DNA of 64,000 nucleotides from Leisingera sp. ANG-M7 (GCF_000813965.1 NZ_JWLI01000016.1:124001-188000), one strand, 5' to 3'; shown: positions 16,304-26,501, counted from the first letter of the stretch. Translations and numbers: made by a program. Notes: generated by a model not told the origin, from the letters alone.

Positions 16304-18343
16304 TCACAGATCCTTGCACAGCCGCAGCGCATCATAGACCGCCGCATGGATATTGCGCCCCGCCACAGCATCGCCTGCTCGGGCCAGCCAGTATGCCCCT
16401 GACGGGTTCACCTCCGCAAAGGGGCTGCGGCCCGCAATCATCTCCTGATGATCGAGCTGCCCCAGATTGCGCGCCCCCGGCTTCAGCGCATGGTACAACT
16501 CCTCGGCCGGGGTGATCCCGTGCTCCGAGACCACATGATCCGCCACCCGCTCCTGCAGCTCACCGGTCAGCACATGGCGCAGCGTGATGCGCTTGCGGTT
16601 GCCCTCAGCAGCCACAGACACAGGCTCCAGCAGGCTCTCAAACACCACCCCCTGCCTTGCCAGATCGCGCAGGACCACGGCAGAGTTCGTCGGCCCCAGG
16701 TCATGCCCCGCCATCCGGTCCGGCGTTGCCAGCGTGACCGTGCAGCCCATCCGCGCCATCACATCGGCGCAAACCAGCGCCGCGTGATCGCCGACCTCAT
16801 CCAGCAGCAGAACCTCACCCGCAACCCGCGCCTCACCGCTCAGCACCTCCCAGCTGGACGTCACCAGATGCCCGCCGGGCATATCCAGCGCCTCCGGCCA
16901 GCCGCCGGTGGCCACAATCACCGCATCCGGGGCCTCCGCCAGAATGTCCTCCGCCTCGGCGTAAGTATTGAGGCGCAGTTCAACGCCGAGCCGCTCCACC
17001 TCACAGATCAGCCAGTCGGCCACGCCCCAGATCTGGCGCCGGGTCATGCCCTTGGCCGCCAGCGCAATCTGGCCGCCAAGCCTGCTGCCAGCCTCGAACA
17101 GCACCACCTGATGGCCGCGCTCTGCCGCCACCCGCGCGGCTTCCAGCCCTGCCGGGCCGCCGCCGGCCACCACCACCTTGCGCCGCACCTCCGCGGGTGC
17201 AATCACATGCGGCATCACCATCTCGCGCCCCGTCGCCGCGTTATGGCCGCAGACCGCAGGCTTGCCCTGATTGACCCGATCGACGCAATAGCCCAGCGCC
17301 ACGCAGGGGCGGATGCGTTCCTCCGCGCCCTGCCGCAGCTTCTGCACCAGATAGGGGTCGGCCATATGGGCACGGGTCATGCCGATCATATCCGCCTGGC
17401 CTTCCCGGATGGCATGGCGGGCGGTGGCAATATCGGCCACCCCGCCGGCATGGAATACCGGCAGATCCACCGCCGCGCGGATCGCGCCCGCCACATTCAG
17501 ATCCGGCGCCGCGGGCATTCCCATCGGCGCCACCCAGCCGGCCAGCCCCAGATCGTCATAGGGTGCCCCTGCCAGCACGTTCAGGAAATCCACCGCACCC
17601 GTCGCCGCAATCTTCTGCGCGGCCTCAATGCAGTCGGCAGCGCTCAGCCCGCCTTCCGCCAGCTCATCCCCAGTGACCCGCATACCGAGGATCAGATCCG
17701 GCCCCACCGCCGCGCGCACCGCCTCCAGCACCTGCAGCGTCAGCCGCAGCCGGTTGTCGAGCGATCCGCCGTAATCATCCTCCCGGCAGTTCACCAAGGG
17801 CGACAGGAACTGCCCCAAGAGATGCGAGTGCGACAGCAGCTCAATACCATCGAACCCGCCCTGCCGGCAGCGCTCACCAGCGGCGGCAAAATCCTTGATA
17901 ACACGGGAGATATCCTCCTGTTCCATCACCTTCGGAAACGCCCTGTGCGCCCGCTCCCGCCGTCCCGACGGCCCCAGCACCGGCAGCCAGTGCCCGTCAT
18001 CCCAGGCGGTGCGCCGGCCCATATGGGTGATCTGGCACATCACCGCCGCGCCATGCTTGCGCACCCCGTCCGTCAGCTGCCGGAACCACGGAATGATGCT
18101 GTCATCGCCCGCATAAAGCTGCCCGAACACCGACGGGCTGTCCGGCGCGATATTGGTCGAGCCGCCGATCATCGTCAGCGCGATGCCGCCCTTAGCCTTC
18201 TCCTCATGATACAGCCGGTAGCGGTCGCGCGGATGGCCGCCCTCCTGGAACGAGGGCGCATGCGCCGTGCTCATGATCCGGTTGCGCAAGGTCAGGTGGC
18301 GCAATTGCAAAGGCTGGAGGAGCGGGTCGGTCTGCTGGGTCAT
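16304..18343 (-). CDS. NADH:flavin oxidoreductase, betaine/methylproline demethylase-like (DgcA family)
   Basis: From ATG 18343 the protein is 679 aa. An Old Yellow Enzyme TIM barrel (about 5-340) is followed by an iron-sulfur region with Cys347, Cys353 and Cys365 and an FAD/NAD-binding half with G-G-G-P-A-G near 394. This matches the 2,4-dienoyl-CoA reductase/trimethylamine dehydrogenase superfamily. The H-E-E-K-A-K-G-G-I barrel start and C-V-x-x-x-Y-C-V-D-R spacing are closest to the DgcA/stachydrine-demethylase group acting on N-methylated osmolytes. The longer open frame upstream to 18508 adds non-conserved residues and was rejected. No dgcB or Rieske partner lies beside it, so the substrate remains open. 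Confidence 0.85.
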   Translation of the reverse strand: MTQQTDPLLQPLQLRHLTLRNRIMSTAHAPSFQEGGHPRDRYRLYHEEKAKGGIALTMIGGSTNIAPDSPSVFGQLYAGDDSIIPWFRQLTDGVRKHGAAVMCQITHMGRRTAWDDGHWLPVLGPSGRRERAHRAFPKVMEQEDISRVIKDFAAAGERCRQGGFDGIELLSHSHLLGQFLSPLVNCREDDYGGSLDNRLRLTLQVLEAVRAAVGPDLILGMRVTGDELAEGGLSAADCIEAAQKIAATGAVDFLNVLAGAPYDDLGLAGWVAPMGMPAAPDLNVAGAIRAAVDLPVFHAGGVADIATARHAIREGQADMIGMTRAHMADPYLVQKLRQGAEERIRPCVALGYCVDRVNQGKPAVCGHNAATGREMVMPHVIAPAEVRRKVVVAGGGPAGLEAARVAAERGHQVVLFEAGSRLGGQIALAAKGMTRRQIWGVADWLICEVERLGVELRLNTYAEAEDILAEAPDAVIVATGGWPEALDMPGGHLVTSSWEVLSGEARVAGEVLLLDEVGDHAALVCADVMARMGCTVTLATPDRMAGHDLGPTNSAVVLRDLARQGVVFESLLEPVSVAAEGNRKRITLRHVLTGELQERVADHVVSEHGITPAEELYHALKPGARNLGQLDHQEMIAGRSPFAEVNPSGAYWLARAGDAVAGRNIHAAVYDALRLCKDL

Positions 18344-18579
18344 GAAGGAATTTTCCGGGCAAAATCTCCCCAGCAGAACAGCCGCCCGGCCGCCATCCGG
18401 CTTGCAGAAAACCGGCATCCCCCGGCCCCTGTTGCGACACCCTGTCCGCAGGCCGCAAAAACACCCTCTGACCGGATGGTCAAAGCCGGATTTTCCCATT
18501 AGGAGCACTGCAATTTTGCCCGCACCCCGGCAACACCCCGGTCCGGGCCAGCGTAAACACCTGAGATAAGAGCGAGACC

Positions 18580-19863
18580 ATGACCGCCACCAGCGACCCC
18601 GCCGACGCGCCCGCCGCCCCCGGAACCGATTACAAATTCACCCCGAAACAAGCCCTTGTCGGCGCCCAGATGCTGTTTGTCGCCTTCGGCGCGCTGGTGC
18701 TGGTGCCACTGCTCACCGGGCTTGATCCCAGCGTCGCGCTGTTCACCGCAGGGCTTGGCACGCTGATCTTCCAGATCGTCACCCGCGGCCAGGTGCCTGT
18801 GTTCCTGGCGTCCTCCTTCGCCTTTATCGCGCCGATCATCTACGGCGTGCAGACTTGGGGCATGGCGGCCACCTCCGGCGGGCTTGCGGCAGCGGGCCTG
18901 CTGTACGTCGCGCTCTCCTTTGCCATCCGCGCCTTTGGCGCAGGCTTCCTGCACCGGCTGCTGCCGCCCGTCGTGGTCGGCCCCGTCATCATGGTGATCG
19001 GCCTGTCGCTGGCGCCGGTAGCCGTCAACATGGCCACCGGACTTGCGGGCGACACCCAGGTGATGCCGCGCAACACCGCCCTGCTGCTCGCCGCGATCTC
19101 ACTTGGCGCCACCATGCTGACGGCCATCCTGGGCCGCGGCATCATGCGGGTGGTGCCGATCCTCGCAGGCGTTGCCGCGGGCTACATTGCCGCGCTGGTG
19201 ATCGGCGCCGTCTCTGGCGAGACGCTGGTCAACACCGCCCCGCTGGCCGATGCGCCCTGGTTCAAGGTACCGGGCTTTGTCGCGCCCGAATTCAACCTCG
19301 CCGCCATCCTGTTCATCCTGCCGGTCGCCATTGCCCCCGCGATTGAGCACTTCGGCGACATCATGGCGATCTCCAGCGTGACCAAACGCGACTACATGGA
19401 GAAACCCGGCATCCAGAACACCATGCTGGGCGACGGCCTCGCCACCGCCGCCGCGGGCCTCCTGGGCGGCCCGCCCAACACCACCTATTCCGAGGTGACC
19501 GGCGCCGTCACCCTGACCCGCGCCTTCAACCCGGCGATCATGACCTGGGCCGCACTCTTTGCCATCGCGCTCTCCTTTGCGGGCAAGCTCTCCGGCGCGC
19601 TCTCGACCATCCCGATGCCGGTGATGGGCGGCATCATGATCCTTCTGTTCGGCATGGTCACCGTGGTCGGCCTGTCGGTGCTCGCCAAACTGGGCGAGGC
19701 GCTGTCTGAGGCCCGCAACATGGTGATCATCTCCACCGTGCTGATCATCGGCCTCGGCGGTCTCACGCTGCAATTCGGCGAAGGCTTCACCCTCGCGGGC
19801 ATCGGCCTCTCCGGCGTTGCGGGCCTGCTTCTGAACCTGATCCTGCCGCAGCAGCGGCACTGA
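18580..19863 (+). CDS. uracil/nucleobase permease of the NCS2 family
   Basis: The 427-aa membrane protein has about 14 hydrophobic segments and NCS2 landmarks: a start [12 protein letters not shown], a [10 protein letters not shown] motif near 70-79, and substrate-site stretches I-E-H-F-G-D near 262-267 and P-P-N-T-T-Y-S-E near 304-311. These match proton-coupled uracil permeases (UraA type). It is divergent from the DgcA-like gene and ends in a hairpin shared with the convergent DUF1272 gene. No pyrimidine-catabolism genes are adjacent. Confidence 0.92.
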   Translation: MTATSDPADAPAAPGTDYKFTPKQALVGAQMLFVAFGALVLVPLLTGLDPSVALFTAGLGTLIFQIVTRGQVPVFLASSFAFIAPIIYGVQTWGMAATSGGLAAAGLLYVALSFAIRAFGAGFLHRLLPPVVVGPVIMVIGLSLAPVAVNMATGLAGDTQVMPRNTALLLAAISLGATMLTAILGRGIMRVVPILAGVAAGYIAALVIGAVSGETLVNTAPLADAPWFKVPGFVAPEFNLAAILFILPVAIAPAIEHFGDIMAISSVTKRDYMEKPGIQNTMLGDGLATAAAGLLGGPPNTTYSEVTGAVTLTRAFNPAIMTWAALFAIALSFAGKLSGALSTIPMPVMGGIMILLFGMVTVVGLSVLAKLGEALSEARNMVIISTVLIIGLGGLTLQFGEGFTLAGIGLSGVAGLLLNLILPQQRH

Positions 19864-19876
19864 TCCTGAAAAGAGT

Positions 19877-19898
19877 CAGGGCCGCGCTAGCGGCCCTG
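19877..19898. terminator. hairpin between convergent uraA-like and DUF1272 genes
   Basis: CAGGGCCGC and GCGGCCCTG form a perfect 9-bp stem around GCTA, immediately before the DUF1272 stop. There is no long T tract on either strand, so efficiency is uncertain. Confidence 0.5.
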
Positions 19899-19899
19899 C

Positions 19900-20214
19900 T
19901 CAGCGCTCCTCCGGCTTCAGATGCCGGATGCGCTCCACATGCGCGGCGATATCCTCGCGGCTGAACTTCGAATGTACCCGCTGGGTTGAGGGCGGGTCAT
20001 TCTCCAGCCCCAGTTCCAGCTCCGGACGCCACGCCCGTTTCGGCTGGATGGGGCGCGGCATAAAGCCGCCGCCGCAGGTGGGGCAGACATTGTGCAACTC
20101 CTGCTCCACGCAGTCCGCGCAATAAGTGCACTCATAGCTGCAAATCCGCGCATCCGCAGCCTCCGGCGGCAGATCCTTGTCGCACAGCTCGCAATTGGGG
20201 CGCAGTTCCAGCAT
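19900..20214 (-). CDS. DUF1272 zinc-ribbon-like protein
   Basis: Starting at ATG 20214, after a strong GGAGGAG, the product is 104 aa. Eight cysteines in C-x2-C, C-x3-C-x2-C-x2-C and C-x2-C groups (Cys8, 11, 25, 29, 32, 35, 44, 47) suggest two zinc sites in the first half. The motif E-L-R-P-N-C-E-x-C-D-K-D-L-P opens DUF1272. The second half is proline-rich then helical, longer than the minimal family domain. Function is unknown. A longer frame upstream of 20214 is rejected because the Cys-rich start and Shine-Dalgarno fit this ATG. Confidence 0.88.
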   Translation of the reverse strand: MLELRPNCELCDKDLPPEAADARICSYECTYCADCVEQELHNVCPTCGGGFMPRPIQPKRAWRPELELGLENDPPSTQRVHSKFSREDIAAHVERIRHLKPEER

Positions 20215-20444
20215 ACTCTCCTCCCTGATCCAGCCGTCACCCTGCCCCGCTTGCCAGTATCCCGCAAGCCCCGCCGCATGCGCCCGCGCCGCGCGCCAGC
20301 GCGGCGCCACGCCCAACCGCGGGGGCGGTGCAGCTTGCCTGCATCCCCGCGCGGGCGGGAGCGCTCCCCTGCCCGCAGACCTGCGGCATAGCGCCAAACC
20401 CTGCAAAACAGGGCAAATCCCGCGGTTTTCCCGCCCGGCCCGCA

Positions 20445-20472
20445 TTGCGAAAACTGCAACTTTCCCTATAGT
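20445..20472 (+). promoter_or_regulatory. sigma70-type promoter for purEK
   Basis: TTGCGA (20445-20450) and TATAGT (20467-20472) are separated by 16 bp, ending about 35 bp before the purE start. Confidence 0.6.
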
Positions 20473-20507
20473 GCGCGCTCCACAAGCCGCGACAGGAGCC
20501 ACCATCC

Positions 20508-20996
20508 ATGGGTGACATCAAAGTGGGCATCATCATGGGCAGCCAATCCGACTGGCCCACCATGAAGGAAGCCGCCAATATCCTCGATGAACTGGGCGTC
20601 GAATACGAGGCCAAGATCGTCTCCGCCCACCGCACCCCGGACCGGCTGTGGAGCTACGGCAAATCCGCGGCGGACCGCGGCCTGCAGGTGATTATCGCAG
20701 GCGCCGGCGGGGCCGCCCACCTGCCCGGCATGGTCGCCTCCAAGACCCGCGTGCCCGTTGTGGGCGTGCCGGTACAGACCCGCGCGCTCTCCGGTGTCGA
20801 CTCGCTTTATTCCATCGTGCAGATGCCCAAGGGCTTCCCGGTTGCCACCATGGCCATCGGCGCCGCCGGCGCCGCCAACGCGGGCCTGATGGCCGCAGGC
20901 ATCCTGGCACTTCAGGATCCCGCACTGGCCCAGCGCCTCGACGACTGGCGCGAGGCGCTCTCTGCCTCCATCCCCGAGGAACCTTCCGATGACTGA
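20508..20996 (+). CDS. purE: 5-(carboxyamino)imidazole ribonucleotide mutase
   Basis: The 162-aa class I PurE moves the carboxyl group of N5-CAIR to give CAIR in de novo purine synthesis. The N-terminal [13 protein letters not shown] motif (about 6-18), the S-A-H-R-T-P active-site loop (about 42-47) and A-G-G-A-A-H-L-P-G (about 66-74) are all present. purK overlaps its end by 8 bp, so the two subunits are translated together. Confidence 0.98.
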   Translation: MGDIKVGIIMGSQSDWPTMKEAANILDELGVEYEAKIVSAHRTPDRLWSYGKSAADRGLQVIIAGAGGAAHLPGMVASKTRVPVVGVPVQTRALSGVDSLYSIVQMPKGFPVATMAIGAAGAANAGLMAAGILALQDPALAQRLDDWREALSASIPEEPSDD

Positions 20997-22065
20997 CGTG
21001 CTCGCTCCCGGCTCAACCATCGGCATCCTCGGCGGCGGCCAGCTGGGCCGGATGCTCTCGGTTGCGGCCTCCCGTCTCGGCTTCAAGACCCATATCTTTG
21101 AACCCGGCGCCAACCCGCCCGCAGGCCATGTCGCCGACCGCGTGACCACCGCAGGCTACGAAGACGCCGAAGCGCTGGCCGCCTTTGCCGCCTCTGTTGA
21201 CGTCATCACCTATGAGTTCGAAAACATCCCGACCTCCGCGCTGGACCTGCTGGAATCGCAAAAACCGATCCGCCCGGGCCGCGAGGCGCTTCGGATCAGC
21301 CAGGACCGCCTGACGGAAAAGACCTTTCTGCAGGACCTGGGCCTGCAAACCGCGCCTTTTGCCGACATCACCGACCAAGCCAGCCTGGATGCAGCGCTGT
21401 CCGAGATCGGCGCGCCCTCGATCCTGAAAACCCGCCGCTTCGGCTATGACGGCAAAGGCCAGGCCCGCATCAAATCCCCGGAAGACGCCGGCGAAGCGCT
21501 CGCCGCCATGGCAGGCGCCCCCTCGATCCTTGAGGGTTTCGTCAATTTCACCCACGAGGTCTCGGTGATCGCCACCCGCGGCACCAGCGGCGAGATCGCC
21601 TGTTTCGACCCCGGCGAGAACGTCCACCGCGACGGCATCCTGCACACCACCACCGTGCCCGCACGGCTCAGCACGTCCCAGCGCATGGACGCGGTGCTGA
21701 TGGCGGGCAAGATCCTGAACGCGCTCGAATATGTCGGTGTCCTCGGCGTCGAGCTCTTCGTCACGCCCCAGGGACTGATCGTCAACGAGATCGCCCCGCG
21801 CGTCCACAACTCCGGCCACTGGACCCAGAACGGCTGCACCGTGGATCAGTTCGAACAGCACATCCGCGCCGTGGCCGGCTGGCCCCTGGGCGACGGCCAG
21901 CGCCACTCCGACGTGGTGATGGAAAACCTGATCGGCGATGACGTGGACCGTATCCCGGAACTGGCGAAAGAGGCGGACTGCGCCATCCACCTTTACGGCA
22001 AGGCCGAAGCCAAGCCGGGCCGCAAGATGGGCCATGTGAACCGGGTGCAGAAACCGCAGGCCTAG
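20989..22065 (+). CDS. purK: 5-(carboxyamino)imidazole ribonucleotide synthase
   Basis: The 358-aa ATP-grasp enzyme makes N5-CAIR from AIR, bicarbonate and ATP. It opens with [12 protein letters not shown], has the ATP-grasp lysine region [12 protein letters not shown] near 143-154, the E-x-F-V-N-F segment near 180 and the metal-binding [12 protein letters not shown] near 263-274. Length is normal. The gene overlaps purE by 8 bp and ends just before a terminator-like element. Confidence 0.98.
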   Translation: MTDVLAPGSTIGILGGGQLGRMLSVAASRLGFKTHIFEPGANPPAGHVADRVTTAGYEDAEALAAFAASVDVITYEFENIPTSALDLLESQKPIRPGREALRISQDRLTEKTFLQDLGLQTAPFADITDQASLDAALSEIGAPSILKTRRFGYDGKGQARIKSPEDAGEALAAMAGAPSILEGFVNFTHEVSVIATRGTSGEIACFDPGENVHRDGILHTTTVPARLSTSQRMDAVLMAGKILNALEYVGVLGVELFVTPQGLIVNEIAPRVHNSGHWTQNGCTVDQFEQHIRAVAGWPLGDGQRHSDVVMENLIGDDVDRIPELAKEADCAIHLYGKAEAKPGRKMGHVNRVQKPQA

Positions 22066-22082
22066 GGACCAGCCTGCCAAGG

Positions 22083-22130
22083 CTGGGGGCGCTGCCCCCA
22101 GACCCCCGGGATATTTTCAGCCAGATGAAG
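22083..22130 (+). terminator. terminator-like intergenic element after purK
   Basis: CTGGGGGC and GCCCCCAG form an 8-bp stem around GCT, followed by ACCCCCGGGATATTTT and then a CCAGATGAAG tail. The hairpin plus T run can terminate purEK. I recall similar G-rich hairpin, ATATTTT and CCAGATGAAG tails behind many Rhodobacterales genes; this is from memory and only one copy is present here. Confidence 0.6.
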
Positions 22131-22139
22131 CAGGCGGCC

Positions 22140-22763
22140 TCAGGCGAGGCCGTTTTTAATAGTCTGCGTGTTCATCCAATGCACCTCTGTCTGCACGTGA
22201 TCCGCGCGGACGTATTTGGCCAGCAGCGTCTGCATATCCGCCTCGCCAAACCCTCTAGCGGCGCGGATTACGAACCCTTCCTGAGTCTCCAAATCCAGCG
22301 CCGAGATGGTCCCCTGTATGACCTGTTCAGAGGGCGGTCCCCGGTACAGCACCGGAACACTGGCAATCCCCAGCGCACCAAACCGGGCCAGCGTTTCCTC
22401 CCAGGGCTGAATCACGCCATCCACGATCCATGCAAACCCCAGAAAGTAACTGGGGAGTGCCGGATAGGCGATGGCGTGGCGGGCGAACAGGTATTCACCG
22501 ACAATCCGCTCCCCCTCCTTCAACGCCGGGGAAATACCCGCAGCAAAGGCTTTCATCCAGTCCCGTGACGGATGATACCGCGCATCCAGGCTGCGCGGAT
22601 GGCAACCGCCAGCGTGGATTGTGGTGTTTTCACCGTCCATCTTCTCAGTAATCACCACCTGCGCCTCCGCCAGCAACGCTGAGGTATCCTGCAGAATCTT
22701 GTCATCGCTGGTTGCCCCTGGCGATTGCGGCAGGTGAAAGGTACGGCCGTATTTTCGGGTCAT
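22140..22763 (-). CDS. RNA ligase family protein
   Basis: From ATG 22763 the product is 207 aa. It is a compact nucleotidyltransferase-type ligase: motif I is E-K-M-D-G-E-N with adenylated Lys41, a G-E-Y-L-F-A-R segment near 93-99 fits motif III, E-G-F-V-I-R near 170-175 fits motif IV, and A-K-Y-V-R near 192-196 supplies the motif V lysine. No extra N- or C-terminal domain is present, so it is a minimal ligase core. Family members (T4 Rnl2-like) seal nicked RNA using ATP. No RtcB, kinase-phosphatase, tRNA gene or toxin is adjacent, so the biological substrate is unknown. Confidence 0.8.
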   Translation of the reverse strand: MTRKYGRTFHLPQSPGATSDDKILQDTSALLAEAQVVITEKMDGENTTIHAGGCHPRSLDARYHPSRDWMKAFAAGISPALKEGERIVGEYLFARHAIAYPALPSYFLGFAWIVDGVIQPWEETLARFGALGIASVPVLYRGPPSEQVIQGTISALDLETQEGFVIRAARGFGEADMQTLLAKYVRADHVQTEVHWMNTQTIKNGLA

Positions 22764-22908
22764 GTCAAAAAATTCTTCTGCAGGAAATGGCTTTGGCCGC
22801 AGCCTATGCGGGGCTCCCCTCTGCGGCAATGCCCCCCGGTGAAAGCGGCACCGCCGGTTTCACGCGCCGCAAAGAGGGCCATCCGGCCTGATGCGCGGCG
22901 CTTCCTCC

Positions 22909-24057
22909 TCATGCCAGAAAACGGCCCGCCACATCCCCGGACATATAGCTGACCCGCCCGCCAGCAATTGTCGCCGCGACCCGCTGGGTGGCCTTGTCCA
23001 GCACCACGAAATCGGCCCGCTTACCTGCCTCCAGCGTGCCACGGTCGTTGAGGCCCAGCAGCTGCGCAGGCCCTTTCGAGACCAGCCGCCAGGCGCCTGC
23101 CAGATCCAGCAGGCCAGTGCGTTCCAGCATCAGCGCCGCACGGCGCGGGCTGGGGTAGTGGTAATCCGAGGCGAGCGCGTCACACAGCCCCATGGCGATC
23201 AGCTCCACGGCGGAGGCATTGCCCTTGTGCGAGCCGCCCCGCACCACATTGGGAGAGCCAAGAATAACCGGATCGCCCGCGCCCCGCGCGGCCTCCGCCG
23301 CCTCCAGCGTCTCGGGGAATTCGGAAATCCGCGCACCCCGTTCGCGCCAGATCGCGCGGTCTTCAGCCGTCTGGTCGTCATGGCTGCCCAGCCGCACGCC
23401 CATCTCCGCCAGCTCCGCACAGAGCGCGTCCAATCGGCCCGGCACCTCATCCCGGCGCGCGTGCATGTCCTTCAGCATCTGCCAGTGCACCTCCGGATTG
23501 CGACCCGCCTTCAGCGCCTGGCCGGTCAGCCGTGGCGGCTTCTTGCCTTGCGCCAGCCGCTCATGCGGCAGGTGGTCGTTGAACACCACATACGGCACCT
23601 GCCAGCCGGCCACTTTCGCAGCCAGCCCGGCGTAATCCTCAAGCATGTGGATCTCAAACCGCAGCTGCGGCATCAGATCGGTCACGACAGAGCCGCGCAC
23701 CGCCTGGATGCCCTCAAACACCTGCGCCGCAAACTCAGGGCCGCGCAGGCCGCCCTCCCAGGAATAGAACTGCGCCAGCACTGCGGTGGTGATCCCGTTG
23801 GCGGCCAGTTCCGCCTCGGCGGCGACCACGCCTTCGGCCATCTGCTTCATAGCGCCCCGGCGCGGCGCCAGGTGGCGCTCAAACCCGTCGCCATGGGCGT
23901 CCACGATCCCCGGCAGCACCAGATAGCCTGACAGATCCACAACCCGCCCGGCAAGCGCATCCGCCACAAGACCACCCGCGATGGCGATCTCACCAGCTGT
24001 TTCCAGCCCGCCGGGGCGCAGCACATCGCCGCCCTGCAGCGTCAGTTCCAACGTCAT
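22909..24057 (-). CDS. phnM: alpha-D-ribose 1-methylphosphonate 5-triphosphate diphosphatase
   Basis: The 382-aa amidohydrolase fits PhnM, which removes pyrophosphate from ribose methylphosphonate triphosphate in the C-P lyase pathway. The metal motif [10 protein letters not shown] (about 54-63), N-D-H-L-P near 160-164, G-S-H-D-D-Q-T near 229-235 and the S-D-Y-H-Y-P-S segment near 300-306 are present. No other phn genes are in the window; it is coupled by ATGA overlap to the upstream lipase-like gene. This arrangement suggests it is either a displaced member of the C-P lyase set or a paralogue with a different task. Confidence 0.92.
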   Translation of the reverse strand: MTLELTLQGGDVLRPGGLETAGEIAIAGGLVADALAGRVVDLSGYLVLPGIVDAHGDGFERHLAPRRGAMKQMAEGVVAAEAELAANGITTAVLAQFYSWEGGLRGPEFAAQVFEGIQAVRGSVVTDLMPQLRFEIHMLEDYAGLAAKVAGWQVPYVVFNDHLPHERLAQGKKPPRLTGQALKAGRNPEVHWQMLKDMHARRDEVPGRLDALCAELAEMGVRLGSHDDQTAEDRAIWRERGARISEFPETLEAAEAARGAGDPVILGSPNVVRGGSHKGNASAVELIAMGLCDALASDYHYPSPRRAALMLERTGLLDLAGAWRLVSKGPAQLLGLNDRGTLEAGKRADFVVLDKATQRVAATIAGGRVSYMSGDVAGRFLA

Positions 24058-24830
24058 TGTTCCGCCTCTTCACAGCCGCCATTCAGCTGGCAGGCCTCGC
24101 CAATGATTTCTTCCACTGCCGCCAGCCAGCCCAGGCCGGGCTCAAACCGCCCCTCCTCCAGGAAATGCAGCGCCTGCGCCATCACCTGCGGGTTGTTCAT
24201 CATGTAGGTATGGGTGACCGGCAGCGTCAGATGCGCCGCCATGCCCGCAACCTTGGTGCTCTCCACCGACACCTTGCCGTCATCTGCTCCGGGGATCAGC
24301 GCGGAGAACACCGGGTTCAGTGTCTCGCTGCCGGCAATCACCCCCAGCTCGAACCCCACCTCCGGCAATTGCTTCGGCAGGCTGTCCTTTCCGGTTCCCA
24401 GCTGCAGCCCGGCGGGGCCGTTCAGATAGCCGAAAACCTCCCAATCGCCCAATTCATCCACCAGCTCGCTGCCCTGATTGGGCGGTCCCATCATCACCAC
24501 GCGGCCCAGGTTTTCCGGTCTGTTGCCCCGCAGCCAGTGGCGCAGCAGAATGCCCCCCATCGAGTGGGTCACAACATGGGTTCTCTGCCCGCCGCAGTCT
24601 GCAAAAGCCGCAGGCAAGGTCTGCTCTGCCAGCACTTCAACTGGCTGTTCGGTCGAGGGATAGCCGGGCCGCACCACGTCAAACCCGCGCGATTGCAGCA
24701 CCTCCTCCATCACCGCAAAGGAGGTTTCTGAACGCGCCAGCCCGTGCAGCAGGATCACGCAATCAGCCGCCGCAGGCAGCGGCAGCAGCACCGCAGCAGC
24801 GGTCAACAGGGATTTCAGAACATCACGCAT
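24054..24830 (-). CDS. secreted lipase-like alpha/beta hydrolase
   Basis: From ATG 24830 the product is 258 aa. A signal peptide ends near residue 22 (A-A-A-D). The oxyanion strand is [10 protein letters not shown]. The nucleophile elbow is T-H-S-M-G-G near residue 88, which with a late histidine in T-H-T-Y-M-M fits a lipase/PGAP1-like esterase. Export to the periplasm is likely. It precedes and overlaps phnM by 4 bp, so the pair is translated together. The substrate is unknown. Confidence 0.82.
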   Translation of the reverse strand: MRDVLKSLLTAAAVLLPLPAAADCVILLHGLARSETSFAVMEEVLQSRGFDVVRPGYPSTEQPVEVLAEQTLPAAFADCGGQRTHVVTHSMGGILLRHWLRGNRPENLGRVVMMGPPNQGSELVDELGDWEVFGYLNGPAGLQLGTGKDSLPKQLPEVGFELGVIAGSETLNPVFSALIPGADDGKVSVESTKVAGMAAHLTLPVTHTYMMNNPQVMAQALHFLEEGRFEPGLGWLAAVEEIIGEACQLNGGCEEAEQ

Positions 24831-24876
24831 GACGCCCAGATAAGCGCAAGCGGCGGCACAGGGAAGCCCCCGGTTC

Positions 24877-25734
24877 CTACTTCGCCGCCAGAGCTTTGCG
24901 CGCAGGCGCCCGCCGCACCACCAGCGCGATGCCCCCCAGCACCGCCGCGCTGCCAAAGACCAGCCGCAAACCGATGCTTTCGCCCAGCAGCGCCGCCCCG
25001 GCAAGGATGGCAATCACCGGCACGCTCAGCTGCACGGTGGCGGCCACCGCAGGCAGGATCTGCGGCAGCAGCCGGTACCACAGCGCATAGCCCATGCCGG
25101 AGGTCACCGCGCCCGACACGACCGCCAGCACCGCGCCGTATGTGCTCACCGTGCTGCCGCCCAGCCACAGCGCAACCGGCAGGAACATCGCCGAGGACCA
25201 CAGGAAATTCACCGCCGTCGCCGCCAGCGGCTGCACCGCTCCGCGCCCCAGAATGCTGTAGATCCCCCAGCCCAGCCCAGCCGCCGCCATCAGCAGAGAC
25301 GCGCCCAAAGGCGCCGTGCCAGAGCCATCGGGCCAGACCACATAGGCCAGCCCCAGAAAAGCCAGCACCGCGCCCGCCACCTGGCCGCCGCTGACCGGAT
25401 TGCCGCGCAGCGCCCCCCACAGGAACATCGTGACCTGCACCACCCCGAACAGCATCAGCGCGCCAAGGCCAGCATCAAGCTGCTGATAGGCCAGCGAAAA
25501 ACCGGCGATATAAAGCATCAGCGCAGCCCCGCCGCCCAGGCTTGGCCCCAAGCTCTGCCGCACCGCCAGCCCCTGCATCCGGCACAGAACAACCAGCATC
25601 GCAGCCCCCGAGGCCAGCCGCAGCAAGCCAAAGCTGCCCGCATCCATATGCCCGTCCCCAATGGCCATCCGGCTGAGGATCGAGTTCGCGGCAAAGGCGA
25701 TCATGGTGAGGCAAATAAGGAGAAACAAGCGCAT
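24877..25734 (-). CDS. EamA/DMT-family transporter
   Basis: The 285-aa inner-membrane protein has about ten hydrophobic helices in two EamA repeats. It starts F-A-A-N-S-I-L-S-R near residue 14 (helix 1 is complete, unlike the truncated copy at 9.8 kb), has the F-x-L-L-R-L-A-S-G helix 2 motif, and ends with E-S-I-G-L-R and a basic tail. Such proteins export metabolites or amino acids; specificity cannot be read from sequence. It is transcribed toward the lipase-phnM pair with a 46-bp gap. Confidence 0.9.
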   Translation of the reverse strand: MRLFLLICLTMIAFAANSILSRMAIGDGHMDAGSFGLLRLASGAAMLVVLCRMQGLAVRQSLGPSLGGGAALMLYIAGFSLAYQQLDAGLGALMLFGVVQVTMFLWGALRGNPVSGGQVAGAVLAFLGLAYVVWPDGSGTAPLGASLLMAAAGLGWGIYSILGRGAVQPLAATAVNFLWSSAMFLPVALWLGGSTVSTYGAVLAVVSGAVTSGMGYALWYRLLPQILPAVAATVQLSVPVIAILAGAALLGESIGLRLVFGSAAVLGGIALVVRRAPARKALAAK

Positions 25735-25783
25735 ACGGAACCGCTACCTTGCAACCCAAGCGCGGGCCAGTGAATTCTTCGTG

Positions 25784-26365
25784 TCAAAGGCTGGAGAATG
25801 CCCTCGGATAGACCAGCTCCGCCTCCGGCACATCATCGCCGCGGCGCAGGATCAGCGTGTATTCCAGCGGATAGGGGCTCTTGAGCTTCCGCGCCCGCTC
25901 AAGGCTGAAACCATAACGGCCATAAAAGGAGGGTTTTCCAAGAACAACGATGGTCCTGGGCACACCGGCAGGCAGTCTTTCGAGCGGAAACTCAAACATG
26001 GCTTCCAGCTGCTGCAGCATAAGGGAACCGAACCTGAAAGACGGCCGGTGCCTCTTCACCTCTACTCCCGCCGCATGGACTTTGGGCAGACTGTCTGCCA
26101 GCTTGCCGTCCTGCCATTCCGGCCGCACCGCCATGGGCGCCAGACAGGCCCACCCCGCCGGCGCCTGCATCCTGCTCAAAGCGTAGTAGCCGCCGATCTT
26201 GCCCTCCCAGGGTTTGCGGCACTCGTACAGCATGTCTCCATCAGCTCGCAGCTGCCGCACCAGCCGCGCTTCGGCATCGGTGGGAAAGGCGGCAAGCAGA
26301 AGCTCCTCGACCTCGTCAAAGTGTTCTTCCTTAACGCTGTTCGAAGTATCCGGCCCAACAACCAT
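25784..26365 (-). CDS. GNAT family N-acetyltransferase (YhbS-like)
   Basis: Starting at ATG 26365 behind GGGAGG, the product is 193 aa. The acetyl-CoA region is seen as L-A-P-M-A-V-R-P-E-W-Q-D-G (about 73-85) followed by a long helix containing G-S-L-M-L, and V-V-L-G-K-P-S-F-Y-G-R-Y-G-F near 146-158 is the typical YhbS-like motif. The canonical Q-x-x-G-x-G/A loop is degraded (Q-D-G-K-L), so cofactor use may differ. The substrate is unknown. It sits downstream of groEL but behind a terminator. Confidence 0.78.
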   Translation of the reverse strand: MVVGPDTSNSVKEEHFDEVEELLLAAFPTDAEARLVRQLRADGDMLYECRKPWEGKIGGYYALSRMQAPAGWACLAPMAVRPEWQDGKLADSLPKVHAAGVEVKRHRPSFRFGSLMLQQLEAMFEFPLERLPAGVPRTIVVLGKPSFYGRYGFSLERARKLKSPYPLEYTLILRRGDDVPEAELVYPRAFSSL

Positions 26366-26439
26366 TCTAAACCTCCCGCATTCACCCTTGCACAAATACT
26401 CGCGCCGCAGGCAAGCCCGCAAGACGGCCTTCTTCTCTG

Positions 26440-26472
26440 CTCAAAACGGAAAGGGGCCGCCCGAAGGCAGCC
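26440..26472 (-). terminator. rho-independent terminator of groESL
   Basis: On the minus strand GGGGCTGCC and GGCGGCCCC pair around TTCG and are followed by a T-rich TTCCGTTTTG. It lies 30 bp after the groEL stop. Confidence 0.8.
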
Positions 26473-26501
26473 CCAAAGTCATCCGGATGGATGGCTGATG
26501 C

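Noticed and set aside
16448..18502. Long plus-strand frame opposite the DgcA-like gene
   Set aside because: Translation is R/H/Q-rich with no domains; the minus-strand product is a complete flavoenzyme.
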